This document shows, piece by piece, positions 14,926 through 23,606 of a stretch of DNA of 34,743 nt; positions within the stretch are counted from its first letter, which is position 1; each line of letters begins with the position of its first letter. Origin of the DNA: CAYNLG01 sp964397995 (GTDB taxonomy: Bacteria > Planctomycetota > Phycisphaerae > FEN-1346); the NCBI GenBank assembly GCA_964397995.1, contig CAYNLG010000037.1, positions 1-34,743 of the forward strand. The letters run 5' to 3'. Below the pieces are notes generated by a model that worked only from the letters and a program-made list of their open reading frames with translations, was not told the DNA's origin and ran no database searches. Both the position numbers and the translations under genes were made by a program.

Positions 14926-16206
14926 GTGGTCCCGCATACGTTCCAGGTCGTCTCGTTCGGCTGCAAAGTCAACCAGGCCGAGGGCGAGGCGCTGGCGGAG
15001 CGCTTGACGGCGATGGGCCTGGAGGAAGCGGCCGAGGGCGCGGCCGCGGACCTCGTGGTGGTCAACACCTGCTCCGTGACGGCCGAGGCCGCCCGCCAGG
15101 GTCGCCAGGCCGCGCGCCGTGCCGGCCGCGCCGGCGCCGCCGTCGTCGTCACGGGCTGCGATGCGCACGAGGCGGCCGCCGACCGGGGCCTCGGCCGCAT
15201 CGAGGGCGTCCGCGTGGCCGGCCCGGCGAAGGACGCCGCCATCGCGGTTGCCCGGGACCTGTGGCCGGAGTTGGCGGCCCCGCCCGCGCCCGGCGCCGCC
15301 ACCGCCGCCCGCCCCGGACGGAGCCGCGCCCTGCTGAAGGTCCAGGACGGGTGCCCGGCGGCCTGCGCGTACTGCCTGGTGCGGCTGGTGCGGCCGACGG
15401 TCCGCTCGAGGCCGCCGGAGGCGGCCGCCCGCGAGGTCCGGCGCCTTGTGGCCGCGGGCTTCCGCGAGGTGGTGCTGTGCGGCATCCACCTGGGGCTTTA
15501 CGGGGCGGACCTGGAGGAGCAGACGGACCTTGCGGGCCTCGTGGACCGGCTGCTCGCGGTGCCGGGGCTGGGGCGGCTGCGCCTCTCGAGTCTGGAGCCG
15601 ATGGAGGTGACCGACGCGCTGCTCGCCCGCATGGCCGCCGCGCCGGAGCGGGTGTGCCCGCACCTGCACCTGCCGCTCCAGTCCGGCGACGACGCCGTCC
15701 TGGCCCGCATGAACCGGCCGTACACGGCCGAGGCATTTCTGGAGACGGTGATCCGGGTCCGCGCGGCCCTCGCCACGCCGGCCGTCACCACGGACGTGCT
15801 GGCGGGTTTCCCGGGGGAGACGGAGGCGGCCTTCGAGCAGACGCTCGACGTCCTCCGGGCCGCCGGGGTCAGCCGCGTGCACGCGTTCCCGTTCTCGGCG
15901 CGGCCGGGGACGGCGGCGGCGGCGATGCCGGACCCCGTGCCGCGCGCCGTCGCCAAGGACCGCCGCGCCCGCGCCGCCGCGCTCGGCGCCGCGCTCGGCC
16001 GGGCGTACCGCGCGTCGCTCGTGGGGCGGACCGAGACGGTGGCTGTGGAGCGCGTGGCGGCCGACGGGGCGGCCGGGGGCCTGGCCGCCCGGTACGAACG
16101 GGTCCGCGTGGCGGGCCCCCTGCCGCCGGGCACCGGGCGGCGGGACCTGGTGCGCGTCCGCCTGGGGCGGGCGACCGAGGACGGACTGGAAGGAGAGCCG
16201 CGGTGA
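14926..16206 (+). CDS. mtaB: tRNA threonylcarbamoyladenosine methylthiotransferase
   Basis: This 426-residue radical SAM enzyme is predicted to convert t6A to ms2t6A at position 37 of ANN-decoding tRNAs. The N-terminal methylthiotransferase domain has VSFGCKVNQAEGE, VVNTCSVT and VVTGC, supplying the three cysteines of the auxiliary cluster. The radical SAM motif is GCPAACAYC with Cys143, Cys147 and Cys150. LHLPLQSGDD and DVLAGFPGETE are standard later motifs, and a C-terminal TRAM-like region follows. The GCKVNQAE form separates it from MiaB and RimO. The GTG at 14926 follows GAAGGG by six bases; longer frames run into the previous gene. It overlaps the next gene by four bases. Confidence 0.93.
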   Translation: MVPHTFQVVSFGCKVNQAEGEALAERLTAMGLEEAAEGAAADLVVVNTCSVTAEAARQGRQAARRAGRAGAAVVVTGCDAHEAAADRGLGRIEGVRVAGPAKDAAIAVARDLWPELAAPPAPGAATAARPGRSRALLKVQDGCPAACAYCLVRLVRPTVRSRPPEAAAREVRRLVAAGFREVVLCGIHLGLYGADLEEQTDLAGLVDRLLAVPGLGRLRLSSLEPMEVTDALLARMAAAPERVCPHLHLPLQSGDDAVLARMNRPYTAEAFLETVIRVRAALATPAVTTDVLAGFPGETEAAFEQTLDVLRAAGVSRVHAFPFSARPGTAAAAMPDPVPRAVAKDRRARAAALGAALGRAYRASLVGRTETVAVERVAADGAAGGLAARYERVRVAGPLPPGTGRRDLVRVRLGRATEDGLEGEPR

Positions 16207-17273
16207 CCGCGATGACCAGCCATGAGCGTTTCACGCGGATGTTCGAGCACCGCGACGCCGACCGCGTGCCCATCCACGACCACCCCTGGACCGCGACCCT
16301 GGAGCGATGGCGCCGCGAGGGGCTGCCGGAGGGTGTCGACTGGCGCGACTGGTTCGACGTCGACAAGGTCGCCCACATCGGCGTGGACAACAGCCCGCGG
16401 TTCGAGCGCGAGGTGATCGAAGAGACTGACGAGTACGTCGTGGCCACGACCAAGTGGGGCGCGACGCTCAAGAACTGGAAGCACGTCGCCTCGACGCCTC
16501 AGCACCTCGACTACCGCGTCAAGACACCCGAGGACTGGCTCGAAGCCAAGCGCCGGATGACGCCCGACCCGGACCGCATCCCGTGGAAGTACCTCGACGA
16601 GAACCATGCCGCCTGGCGCGAGGAGGGCCGCTGGATCGAGGCCGGCCTCTGGTTCGGCTTCGACGTCACCCACACCGGCATGGTCGGTACGGAGCGGCTG
16701 CTGGAGGCCTTCGTCACCGACCCGGACTGGGTGGTGGAGATGTTCAACCATTTCCTGGACGTCGACCTCGCCCTGCTCGACCGGGTCTGGGACGCCGGGT
16801 ACACCTTCGACGCCGTCCGCTGGCCCGACGACATGGGCTACAAGGGCAAGCCCTTCTTCAGCCCGCGGATGTACCGCGCCCTCCTGAAGCCCGTCCACCG
16901 GCGCGCCGTCGAGTGGGTCCACGCCAAGGGCTGCTACGCCCATCTCCACTCGTGCGGCTACGTCGAACCGTTCCTCCCGGACCTGGTGGAGGTCGGCATC
17001 GACTGCCTGAATCCGCTGGAGGTCAAGGCCGGCATGGACCCCGTGGCCCTGAAGGGCGCCTGGGGCGACCGCCTGGCCTTCCACGGCGGCATCAACGCCG
17101 TCCTCTGGAACCAGCCCGACCGCATCATCGCCGAGATCGAGCGCGTCGTCCCGGCCATGAAGGCGGGCGGCGGGTACATCTTCGCCTCCGACCACTCGAT
17201 CCCCTCGGCCGTCAGCCTCCAGGACATGAAGGCCATCCTCGAGGCCGCCAAGCGGGCCGGCGCCTACGCCTGA
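16203..17273 (+). CDS. URO-D-fold protein (second, distant copy)
   Basis: This 356-residue protein of the uroporphyrinogen decarboxylase superfamily is distinct from the one at 9611. It begins TSHERFTRMFEHRDADRVPI, the standard start of the family. The metal motif is HLHSCGYV with His249 and Cys251. LAFHGGINAV and GGGYIFASDHSIPSAVS are typical late-barrel segments of URO-D-like proteins. The GTG at 16203 overlaps the mtaB stop and has AGGAG seven bases upstream; an ATG three codons later is possible. The next gene is a sodium:solute symporter with its own promoter. Such proteins are numerous in Planctomycetota and relatives and mostly uncharacterised, so the substrate is unknown. Confidence 0.82.
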   Translation: MTAMTSHERFTRMFEHRDADRVPIHDHPWTATLERWRREGLPEGVDWRDWFDVDKVAHIGVDNSPRFEREVIEETDEYVVATTKWGATLKNWKHVASTPQHLDYRVKTPEDWLEAKRRMTPDPDRIPWKYLDENHAAWREEGRWIEAGLWFGFDVTHTGMVGTERLLEAFVTDPDWVVEMFNHFLDVDLALLDRVWDAGYTFDAVRWPDDMGYKGKPFFSPRMYRALLKPVHRRAVEWVHAKGCYAHLHSCGYVEPFLPDLVEVGIDCLNPLEVKAGMDPVALKGAWGDRLAFHGGINAVLWNQPDRIIAEIERVVPAMKAGGGYIFASDHSIPSAVSLQDMKAILEAAKRAGAYA

Positions 17274-17305
17274 GGCTCCCGCCGGCCCGCCCCGGCGCGA
17301 AACCG

Positions 17306-17334
17306 TTGACGCGCCCCGCCCGGCCGGCGAGAAT
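17306..17334 (+). promoter_or_regulatory. Promoter of the sodium:solute symporter
   Basis: TTGACG (17306-17311), a 17-base spacer and GAGAAT (17329-17334), 32 bases before the ATG. Confidence 0.6.
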
Positions 17335-17366
17335 GGCCCGCGCACCGTTTCCTGTCCGGAGGCGCC

Positions 17367-19073
17367 ATGTTCGGACTCCACGTCGCCGATGTCGCCGTCC
17401 TCGTCGTCTACCTCCTGGGCATCACCGCGCTGGGCGCCTGGATGGCCGTCAAGGTCAAGACTCTCGGCGACTTCTTCATGCCGCGCCGCTTCGGCAAGGC
17501 CATGATGATCATGCACGGCTTCGGCACGGGCACGCACTCCGACCAGGCCGTGAGCGTGGCCTCGAAGACGTACACGGTGGGGCTGAGCGGCATCTGGTAC
17601 CAGTGGCTCTGGCTCTTCGCGACGCCCTTCTACTGGCTCATCGCCCCGATGATGCGCCGCTTCCGGGCCATCACCACCGCCGACGTCTTCGAGCTCCGCT
17701 TCAACCGCAGCGTCGCCATGCTCTTCGCCGTGGTCGGCATGGGCCAGCTCATGGTCAACATCGGCGTCATGCTCAAGGGCTCCAGCGCCGTCATCGAGGC
17801 CAGCACGGGCGGCCATGTCCCCGCCGACATCGCTATCGGCGTCATGACCGTCCTGTTCGTCGTCTACGGCGTGGCGGGCGGCCTGGGGGCGGCCATCGTC
17901 ACCGACTTTGTCCAGGGCTGCCTCACGGTCGTCTTCTCGTTCCTTCTCTTGCCGATGATCCTCGGCGCCGTGGGCGGCATGGGCGGCCTCCACGAGGCCA
18001 TTCGCGACCCGCAGATGTTCTCTCTCATCGCCCCGGCCGAGATCGGCACGTTCTACGTCGTCATCATCGCCCTGAACGCCCTCGTCGGCATCGTCACCCA
18101 GCCCCACACCATGGGCAACTGCGCCGCCGGCCGCACCGAAATGGACGGCCGCGTCGGCTGGACGGGCGGCAACTTCATCAAGCGGATCTGCACCATCGCC
18201 TGGTGCCTGACGGGCCTGGCCGCCGTGGCCCACTTCGCCGGCCGCGACATCGCCCCCGACCAGATCTACGGCAACGTGGCCGCCGAGTTCCTCCCGCGGC
18301 TCCTGCCCGGTCTGCTGGGGGTCTTCCTGGCATCCCTGCTCGCCTCGGTCATGAGCTCGTGCGACTCGTTCATGATCGCCTCCTCGGGCCTCTTCACCGA
18401 GAACGTTTACAAGCCCCTTTACCCCGGCCGCACCCAGGGCCACTACGTCATCGTCGGGCGGCTCACGTCGCTGGTCATCGTCGCGGGCGGCGTGGTCTTC
18501 GCCTACTGGCTCGAAGGCGTCGTCGAGGGCCTGGAGATCTTCTGGAAGGTCGCGCCCATGATGGGCATCGCCTTCTGGCTCGGCCTCTTCTGGCGGCGGA
18601 CCACCGTGGCCGGGGCGTGGGCGGCCACGCTGGGCGCCTTCGGCGTCTGGTTCCTCACGGAGCAACCCGGCGTCATCGCCTGGATCAAGGGGCTTCCCCT
18701 CGCCGAGGAGCTCCGCTTCGTCTTTTTGAAGGACGGCGCGGACCTCGTCTACCTCCCCTGGCAGATGGTCTTCTACCTGTCGGGCGGGACGCTCGCGGGC
18801 ATCGTCGTCAGCCTCCTCACGCCGCGCGTCCCCGAGGCGAAGCTGGAACGGTACTACGCCCTCATCCGGACCCCCGTCGCGAAGAACGAGGAGACCGATG
18901 AGGTCTGCACGCTGCCCCCGGGCGTCGAGGTCCCGCCCCGGCGGATGCTGACCCGGGCCTTCGGGCTGGAGATCATGCGGCCGTCGGTGGTCTCGGCGGT
19001 CGGCTTCGTCGTGGCGTGGCTGTTGGTGGCGGCCATGGTGGGGTTCTTCTTCTGGTTCACCCAGGCGCCGTAA
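17367..19073 (+). CDS. Sodium:solute symporter (SSS family)
   Basis: This 568-residue polytopic inner-membrane protein has about 13-14 hydrophobic spans. It begins with a span (VADVAVLVVYLLGITALGAW) followed by TLGDFFMPRRFG, the family start. VVYGVAGGLGAAIVTDFVQG, given here in part as GGLGAAIVTDFVQG, is the characteristic SSS segment after span five. SLLASVMSSCDSFMIASSGL matches the sodium-site region of span eight. It should import a solute driven by Na+. GGAGG precedes the ATG. The position beside a URO-D-like gene suggests uptake of its substrate, but the solute cannot be named. Confidence 0.9.
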   Translation: MFGLHVADVAVLVVYLLGITALGAWMAVKVKTLGDFFMPRRFGKAMMIMHGFGTGTHSDQAVSVASKTYTVGLSGIWYQWLWLFATPFYWLIAPMMRRFRAITTADVFELRFNRSVAMLFAVVGMGQLMVNIGVMLKGSSAVIEASTGGHVPADIAIGVMTVLFVVYGVAGGLGAAIVTDFVQGCLTVVFSFLLLPMILGAVGGMGGLHEAIRDPQMFSLIAPAEIGTFYVVIIALNALVGIVTQPHTMGNCAAGRTEMDGRVGWTGGNFIKRICTIAWCLTGLAAVAHFAGRDIAPDQIYGNVAAEFLPRLLPGLLGVFLASLLASVMSSCDSFMIASSGLFTENVYKPLYPGRTQGHYVIVGRLTSLVIVAGGVVFAYWLEGVVEGLEIFWKVAPMMGIAFWLGLFWRRTTVAGAWAATLGAFGVWFLTEQPGVIAWIKGLPLAEELRFVFLKDGADLVYLPWQMVFYLSGGTLAGIVVSLLTPRVPEAKLERYYALIRTPVAKNEETDEVCTLPPGVEVPPRRMLTRAFGLEIMRPSVVSAVGFVVAWLLVAAMVGFFFWFTQAP

Positions 19074-19102
19074 GGCCGGCGCCCGGGCCGGGGGCGTCCC
19101 GG

Positions 19103-19131
19103 TTGCATCGCCCGGGCGGCGGCGGTAGGCT
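19103..19131 (+). promoter_or_regulatory. aroA promoter
   Basis: TTGCAT (19103-19108), a 17-base spacer and TAGGCT (19126-19131), 26 bases before the ATG. Confidence 0.5.
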
Positions 19132-19156
19132 GTCGGCGGTCCGAGGACTGCCGCCG

Positions 19157-20467
19157 ATGCCGAGACGTCCCATTGTGCCCGCCCCCGGTCCCGTGACCGG
19201 CACCGTCCGGCCCCCGGGGTCGCGGAGCCTGACGAACCGGGCCCTGGCCGTGGCCGCCCTCGCCGGCGGCACGACCACCCTGACCGACGTCGGCTTCTCC
19301 GACGACACCCGCGTCATGGCCGAGGCCCTGACCGTCCTCGGCGTCGAGGCGGTCGCCGACGAGGCCGGGCGGACAATGCGGGTGGCCGGGTGCGGCGGGC
19401 GGGTCCCGCCCGGGCCGCGCGACCTCTACACCGGCGAGTCCGGCACCGCCACCCGGTTTCTGACGGCCCTGGTGGCGGCCGGGCGCGGCCGGTATCGCCT
19501 GGCGGTGGCCCCACGGATGGGCGAGCGGCCGATCCAGGACCTGCTCGACGCCCTCGGCGCCCTCGGCGTCCGCGCCACCAGCGATGCCGCCACCGGCTGC
19601 CCCCCCGTCACCGTCGAGACCGACGGCCTGGCGGGCGGCACGGTCCGCCTCTCCGGGGCGATCTCCAGCCAGTTCCTCTCCGGCCTTCTCTTGGCCGCCC
19701 CCGCCGCCGCCGGACCCGTTGCCGTCGAGGTGGGCGGCACGCTGGTCTCGAAACCCTACGTGGACATGACCCTGGCCGTCATGGCCGCCTTCGGCGCCGA
19801 GGTCGAGCGCGACGGCTACGCCCGCTTCACCGTGCCGGCCCCCCGGCCCTACGCCGCCCGGGTCTACGCCGTCGAGCCCGACGCCAGCAGCGCGTCGTAC
19901 TTTCTGGCGGCGGCGGCGGCGACGGGCGGCCGCGTGACGGTCGCGGGCCTCGCGCGCGACTCCGCCCAGGGCGACGCCCGCTTCGCCGATGTCCTTCGCG
20001 AGATGGGCTGCACCGTCGCCTGGACCGACGCCGGCGTCACGGTGGCCCGCGAGGGGCCCCTGACAGGCGTCCGCGTCGACCTCAACGCCATGCCGGACAT
20101 GGTCGTGACGCTCGCGCCGCTGGCGGTGCTCGCTCAGGGACGGACGGTTATCGAGAACGTCGCGAACCTCCGCGTGAAGGAGTCGGACCGCCTTTCGGCG
20201 CTGGCGGCGGAGCTGGCGAAGCTCGGCGCCGGCGTCGAGGAGCACCCCGACGGCCTCACCATCACGCCGCCCGCCCGCCCGCGCGGCGGGGCGCTGGCCG
20301 CCCACAACGACCACCGCATGGCCATGGGCCTGGCCGTCGTCGGATTGGCCGTGCCGGGGGTGGCGATCGACAACCCGGACTGCGTCGCGAAGACGTACCC
20401 GCGCTTTTTCGAGGACCTGGAGGCGCTCGTGCAGGGGAGCCTGCCGGCGCCGGAGGAGACCGTCTAG
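19157..20467 (+). CDS. aroA: 3-phosphoshikimate 1-carboxyvinyltransferase (EPSP synthase)
   Basis: This 436-residue cytoplasmic enzyme condenses shikimate-3-phosphate with phosphoenolpyruvate in aromatic amino acid synthesis. The N-terminal motif is PPGSRSLTNRALAVAALAGG. Ser24 and Arg28 are kept, but the usual PEP-binding Lys (Lys22 in E. coli) is Arg23. The second motif is GESGTATRFLTAL, where most enzymes have GNxGTAxR. VKESDRLSALAAEL and NDHRMAM are intact, and length is normal. The ATG at 19157 sits 25 bases past the -10; GAGG is about ten bases upstream. It lies 37 bases before a lipoprotein gene, so they may share a transcript. Confidence 0.95.
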   Translation: MPRRPIVPAPGPVTGTVRPPGSRSLTNRALAVAALAGGTTTLTDVGFSDDTRVMAEALTVLGVEAVADEAGRTMRVAGCGGRVPPGPRDLYTGESGTATRFLTALVAAGRGRYRLAVAPRMGERPIQDLLDALGALGVRATSDAATGCPPVTVETDGLAGGTVRLSGAISSQFLSGLLLAAPAAAGPVAVEVGGTLVSKPYVDMTLAVMAAFGAEVERDGYARFTVPAPRPYAARVYAVEPDASSASYFLAAAAATGGRVTVAGLARDSAQGDARFADVLREMGCTVAWTDAGVTVAREGPLTGVRVDLNAMPDMVVTLAPLAVLAQGRTVIENVANLRVKESDRLSALAAELAKLGAGVEEHPDGLTITPPARPRGGALAAHNDHRMAMGLAVVGLAVPGVAIDNPDCVAKTYPRFFEDLEALVQGSLPAPEETV

Positions 20468-20504
20468 GGAGCCCGCCCCGGCGGGCCGAAGGGAGTGCCG
20501 CACC

Positions 20505-20963
20505 GTGCGCAACCTGCGAACCGTTCTGCTTGTCGCGTTGGCCGCAAGCCTCGCCCTCGGAGCCGCGGGATGCTGGGGCCGCCAGACCCGCCGCGACGTC
20601 TACCTAAACCTGATGGAGCCCGTCGAGCGGGCCCGGTTCCTCGAGATGGAGGCCGAGTACAAGCCCGCGACCCTCCAGCTCGCGTACCTCCAGGAGATTG
20701 GCGTTTATCAGAAGTGGGTCGAGCAGCCGAAAGAGATACAGGAGGCCGTCTTGGACCGGCAGGTTCAGGAGGGGATGACCCCGCTCCAGGTCCGCATGGC
20801 CTGGGGGCCTCCCGCGGTGCGTGACACGAGGCCCGACCCGGCCGCCGAGGCCGAGATGGTGTGGTACTATGACCCCGACGCCCAAGACGCCTCTCCCGAC
20901 GCCTTCGGCCGATCCGTCGGTTTCCGAGACGGAGCGGCCGTCTGGACCCGCGGCACCCCATAA
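20505..20963 (+). CDS. BamE/SmpA-like small lipoprotein
   Basis: This 152-residue lipoprotein has its lipobox at LGAAGC (Cys23). A helical segment (residues 30-85) is followed by EGMTPLQVRMAWGPPAVRD and a MVWYYDP strand, then VGFRDGAAV. The order 'GMTxxQVxxxxGPP ... WYY ... FxxG' is the pattern of the SmpA/BamE fold, which in proteobacteria helps assemble outer-membrane proteins; a like role here is inferred. It starts at GTG with AAGGGAG upstream. Its last 95 bases overlap the start chosen for the following phosphatase gene in another frame. Confidence 0.75.
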   Translation: MRNLRTVLLVALAASLALGAAGCWGRQTRRDVYLNLMEPVERARFLEMEAEYKPATLQLAYLQEIGVYQKWVEQPKEIQEAVLDRQVQEGMTPLQVRMAWGPPAVRDTRPDPAAEAEMVWYYDPDAQDASPDAFGRSVGFRDGAAVWTRGTP

Positions 20964-22128
20964 CCGGCTCGCGTACGAGCCGTACGTTTTCCACCTGATC
21001 GGCGACCGCCCCGACGTGGCCGCCGCCCTCCGCGAGCGGCTCTCGGCCCGCTGGGCCAAGGTCGTCGTGACCGACCCGCAGGCGATGCCGGAGGCCACCG
21101 GCGCGGACCTGGTCCTGGCCGACGTGCCGCCCGACGACCAGCCCGCCCTGGAACGGGCGCTGGGGTTGGCGCGGCGTCTTCGGGACACGGCGGTGCCGAT
21201 GATCGTCCTGGGCGATGCCTTGGACCGGGACGCGCGGATCGCGCTGTTCCGGGCGGGGACGCTGGCGTGCCTCGACCCGTGGTCGGACAAGGAGGAGTTC
21301 CGGGCGCGGCTGGAGAGTCTGCTGGGGGCGAAGCGGCCGGCGGCCCGGGCGCTGAGGCGGCTGCGGGCCCACACGCGGTACCTGGACGAGCAGCTGCGCC
21401 TCGCGCAGCGGCTCCAGATGGACTTCCTGCCGCGCCGCCTGCCCTCGGTTCCCGGCGGCGCCTTCGCGGCCCGCCTCGAACCCGCCGCCTGGGTCGCGGG
21501 CGACTTCTACGACGTTTTCCGCCTCGACGAGGAGCACGTCGGGTTCTACGTCGCCGACGCCGTCGGCCACGGCGTGCCGGCGGCCCTGCTGACCGTCTTC
21601 GTCAAACAGAGCCTCCAGACGAAGCGGATCGAGGGCCACGACTACGAACTCATCCCGCCCGGCGAGGCCCTGCGCCTCCTGAACGCGGACCTCCACTCGG
21701 CCCAGCTCCGCGAGGCCCCGTTCATCACAATGGTCTACGGCATCTATGACATGGCGGCTCGCACCGTGACCTACGCGAAGGCCGGCCATCCGCCGCCCAT
21801 CGAAATCGGCACGGAAGGGCGGCTGACGGAGCTGGACGCCGAAGGGCCGCTGCTGGGCGTCTTCCGCGACGCGGAGTTCGAGACGCGGACGCACGGCCTG
21901 GAGCCGGGGCGCCGGCTCATCCTCTACAGCGACGGCGCCAGCCGCGTCGAACCCATCTGCCGCGAGAACCCCGACGGCTTCCGCGAAATCCTCCAGAGCG
22001 GGGCTCTGCTGCCCCTGGAGACGATGCTCGACGAGGTCATGGCCGCCGTCCGCGGCGCGAGCGGCGACGGCCGCCTGGCCGACGACGTCACCCTCGTGGC
22101 CCTGGAACGCGACGCCGCCGAGGCCTGA
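20869..22128 (+). CDS. SpoIIE/RsbU-type PP2C phosphatase with degenerate receiver domain
   Basis: This 419-residue protein has a receiver-like domain (about 38-155) with LVLADVPP (Asp85 at the phosphoacceptor place). The usual acidic pair is replaced by GD (45-46), and the conserved Lys near CLDP is absent. A short coiled linker (LDEQLRLAQRLQMDFLPR) leads to the PP2C-SIG domain: VAGDFYDVF, YVADAVGHGVPAALL, AKAGHPPP, YSDGASR and LADDVTLVAL. All metal-binding Asp motifs are present. Such enzymes dephosphorylate anti-sigma antagonists in partner-switching stress pathways. No anti-sigma factor or STAS protein is adjacent. The ATG at 20869 overlaps the lipoprotein gene by 95 bases; a GTG at 21016 avoids the overlap but cuts the receiver. 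Confidence 0.85.
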   Translation: MTPTPKTPLPTPSADPSVSETERPSGPAAPHNRLAYEPYVFHLIGDRPDVAAALRERLSARWAKVVVTDPQAMPEATGADLVLADVPPDDQPALERALGLARRLRDTAVPMIVLGDALDRDARIALFRAGTLACLDPWSDKEEFRARLESLLGAKRPAARALRRLRAHTRYLDEQLRLAQRLQMDFLPRRLPSVPGGAFAARLEPAAWVAGDFYDVFRLDEEHVGFYVADAVGHGVPAALLTVFVKQSLQTKRIEGHDYELIPPGEALRLLNADLHSAQLREAPFITMVYGIYDMAARTVTYAKAGHPPPIEIGTEGRLTELDAEGPLLGVFRDAEFETRTHGLEPGRRLILYSDGASRVEPICRENPDGFREILQSGALLPLETMLDEVMAAVRGASGDGRLADDVTLVALERDAAEA

Positions 22129-22233
22129 CCCGGCCGCCTCCCAGAGCGGCTCTCACAGGACGCTCGTCGGCCCCGTCAGGCGAAACGCGTCCGGCCGCCG
22201 GGTCCGCCAGCACGCGCAGCCGCGCACAATGCC

Positions 22234-22548
22234 TCATGCCAACCCGTCCTCCGGCTTCGGGCAAGGGGCGGCCCGCCGCTTCAGATCACACGGTGCCGCC
22301 TCGTCCCGCGCAAGGAGCACCCGCCCGGGGTACCACGTCGCCGGGCCGCCGCGGTTGAAGCGGTGCAGGGCGCAGAGCGTCTCGGCGCACCGCCCGCCGT
22401 CCTGGTCGCACCGCGTCCGGTCGAGCCGCAGCGTCCCGTCCGGCGCCGTCGGCACCGACCCGTCGGCCTCGCAGGCGTACCGCCCGCGCACCAGCCGCCC
22501 GTGCTGCGGACAGGCGATCCACACCGGACGCGCGCGCGGGTCGGTCAC
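22234..22548 (-). CDS. Small Cys-rich protein of unknown function
   Basis: This 104-residue protein has seven cysteines: WIACPQHGRLV and RYACEADG near the start, then TRCDQDGGRCAETLCALHRF, and APCDLKRR and PCPKPEDG near the end. The pattern suggests a zinc-binding or disulfide-stabilised domain, and there is no signal peptide. It starts at a GTG whose GAGGTGA ribosome site overlaps the stop of the SGNH hydrolase gene, a tight coupling that supports the gene as real. I do not recognise the family. It is the last gene of the - strand operon beginning at 26038 and converges on the phosphatase gene across about 100 bases. Confidence 0.7.
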   Translation of the reverse strand: MTDPRARPVWIACPQHGRLVRGRYACEADGSVPTAPDGTLRLDRTRCDQDGGRCAETLCALHRFNRGGPATWYPGRVLLARDEAAPCDLKRRAAPCPKPEDGLA

Positions 22549-22551
22549 GGG

Positions 22552-23550
22552 TCACCTCGGCAGGCCGAGCGCCTCGAAGCGGCGGGCGAGGTTGCGGCCC
22601 ATGATGCGGTAGCCCTCGGCATCCGGATGCAGGTCGTCCGGGAGGCGTGCCGCCTGGTCCGGCCCGAGGATGTCCAGGCCGTCGATGTAGTGGACCTGGC
22701 GGTCGCCGGCGTGGCGGAGGGCCTCGACCGCGCGGGCGGCCTCCTCGCGCATCGCCGGCAGCGTGAACCCGACCGCGTTCGGCTCCGTCTCGCGGTGGAC
22801 GCCGAAGATCGGCGACATGATGACCAGCGGCACGTCCGGGTGCTTCTCGCGGAGGACCCGGACGAACCCGATGATGGCCGGGGCGAACGACCGGGCCGAG
22901 AAGCTCGACGCCCCGTAGATGTTGATGCCCACGCACAGGCTCAGCAAGTCCGCTGGCAGGTCCCGCATCGCCAGCGCCACGCCCAGGTCCAGGTGGCACT
23001 GGCCGCCGAACCCGAGCGACCGCACGTTCAGCCCGCGCTGGCGCGCGACGATGGCCGGCCACGCCTCGGTCGGCCCGGCGGCGGTGCGGCACTGGGTGAT
23101 GGAGCTGCCGTAGGTGATCCACTTCGGCCGCCCATCCGCCGCCGCCGGCTCGATCGACGCCCCGTCCGCGAGCCCCAGGGCCTTCAGGCGGAGCGGCGCG
23201 TGCGTCGGGAGCCAGAGCTCGATGGCCTTCGGCCCGGGCGGCAGGCCGTCGAAGGCGAAGGCGTCGCGGCCCTCCATTTCGGCGCGGCCGGCGGGCTCGC
23301 CGTTGACCACGAGGTCGATCGGCCGCATCTCCGCCTCGGGCACCACGCGGCCGGCGACGGACGTCGTGTCGCTCGTGAACCGGAGTCGCACGCCGCTCGG
23401 CATCCCGGCCCGGGCCATGAGTTCTTCGTGGAAGAGGGCCCGCTCGCCCCAGGGCAGCCGGTAGGGCTGGATCCAGTCGTCCTCGGCCCGCAGGGAGGCC
23501 GCGCCGTCCCACACCAGCCGCCGGTCGTCGCCGCTCAGTTCCATCGCCAT
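22552..23550 (-). CDS. SGNH/GDSL-type hydrolase
   Basis: This 332-residue esterase-like protein has an N-terminal beta-rich domain (about 1-140) and a C-terminal SGNH domain. Block I is ITYGSSITQ with nucleophile Ser150. Block II is LGFGGQ (180-184 region), block III is CVGIN with Asn210, and block V is DDLHPDAEGY with Asp305 and His308. All four catalytic or oxyanion positions are present. Such enzymes deacetylate or de-esterify carbohydrates. No signal peptide is visible, so it may act in the cytoplasm. The ATG at 23550 has GAGGA close upstream. It sits 56 bases after the TPR gene in the same operon. Confidence 0.87.
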   Translation of the reverse strand: MAMELSGDDRRLVWDGAASLRAEDDWIQPYRLPWGERALFHEELMARAGMPSGVRLRFTSDTTSVAGRVVPEAEMRPIDLVVNGEPAGRAEMEGRDAFAFDGLPPGPKAIELWLPTHAPLRLKALGLADGASIEPAAADGRPKWITYGSSITQCRTAAGPTEAWPAIVARQRGLNVRSLGFGGQCHLDLGVALAMRDLPADLLSLCVGINIYGASSFSARSFAPAIIGFVRVLREKHPDVPLVIMSPIFGVHRETEPNAVGFTLPAMREEAARAVEALRHAGDRQVHYIDGLDILGPDQAARLPDDLHPDAEGYRIMGRNLARRFEALGLPR

Positions 23551-23606
23551 CGCGTCCTCGTTTCTCGCTCCGGCCGCGCCCCCCTCGCCGCCGGGGCGAG
23601 GCCTGC

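Noticed and set aside
15498..18665. 1055-codon open frame on the - strand opposite mtaB, the URO-D-like gene and the symporter
   Set aside because: It has the same shadow composition and spans three recognisable + strand genes and their junctions.
22122..22190. GCCTGAC ... GTCAGGC inverted repeat between the convergent phosphatase and small Cys-rich genes
   Set aside because: The arms are seven bases and about 50 bases apart, with no T-run; this is too weak to call a terminator.
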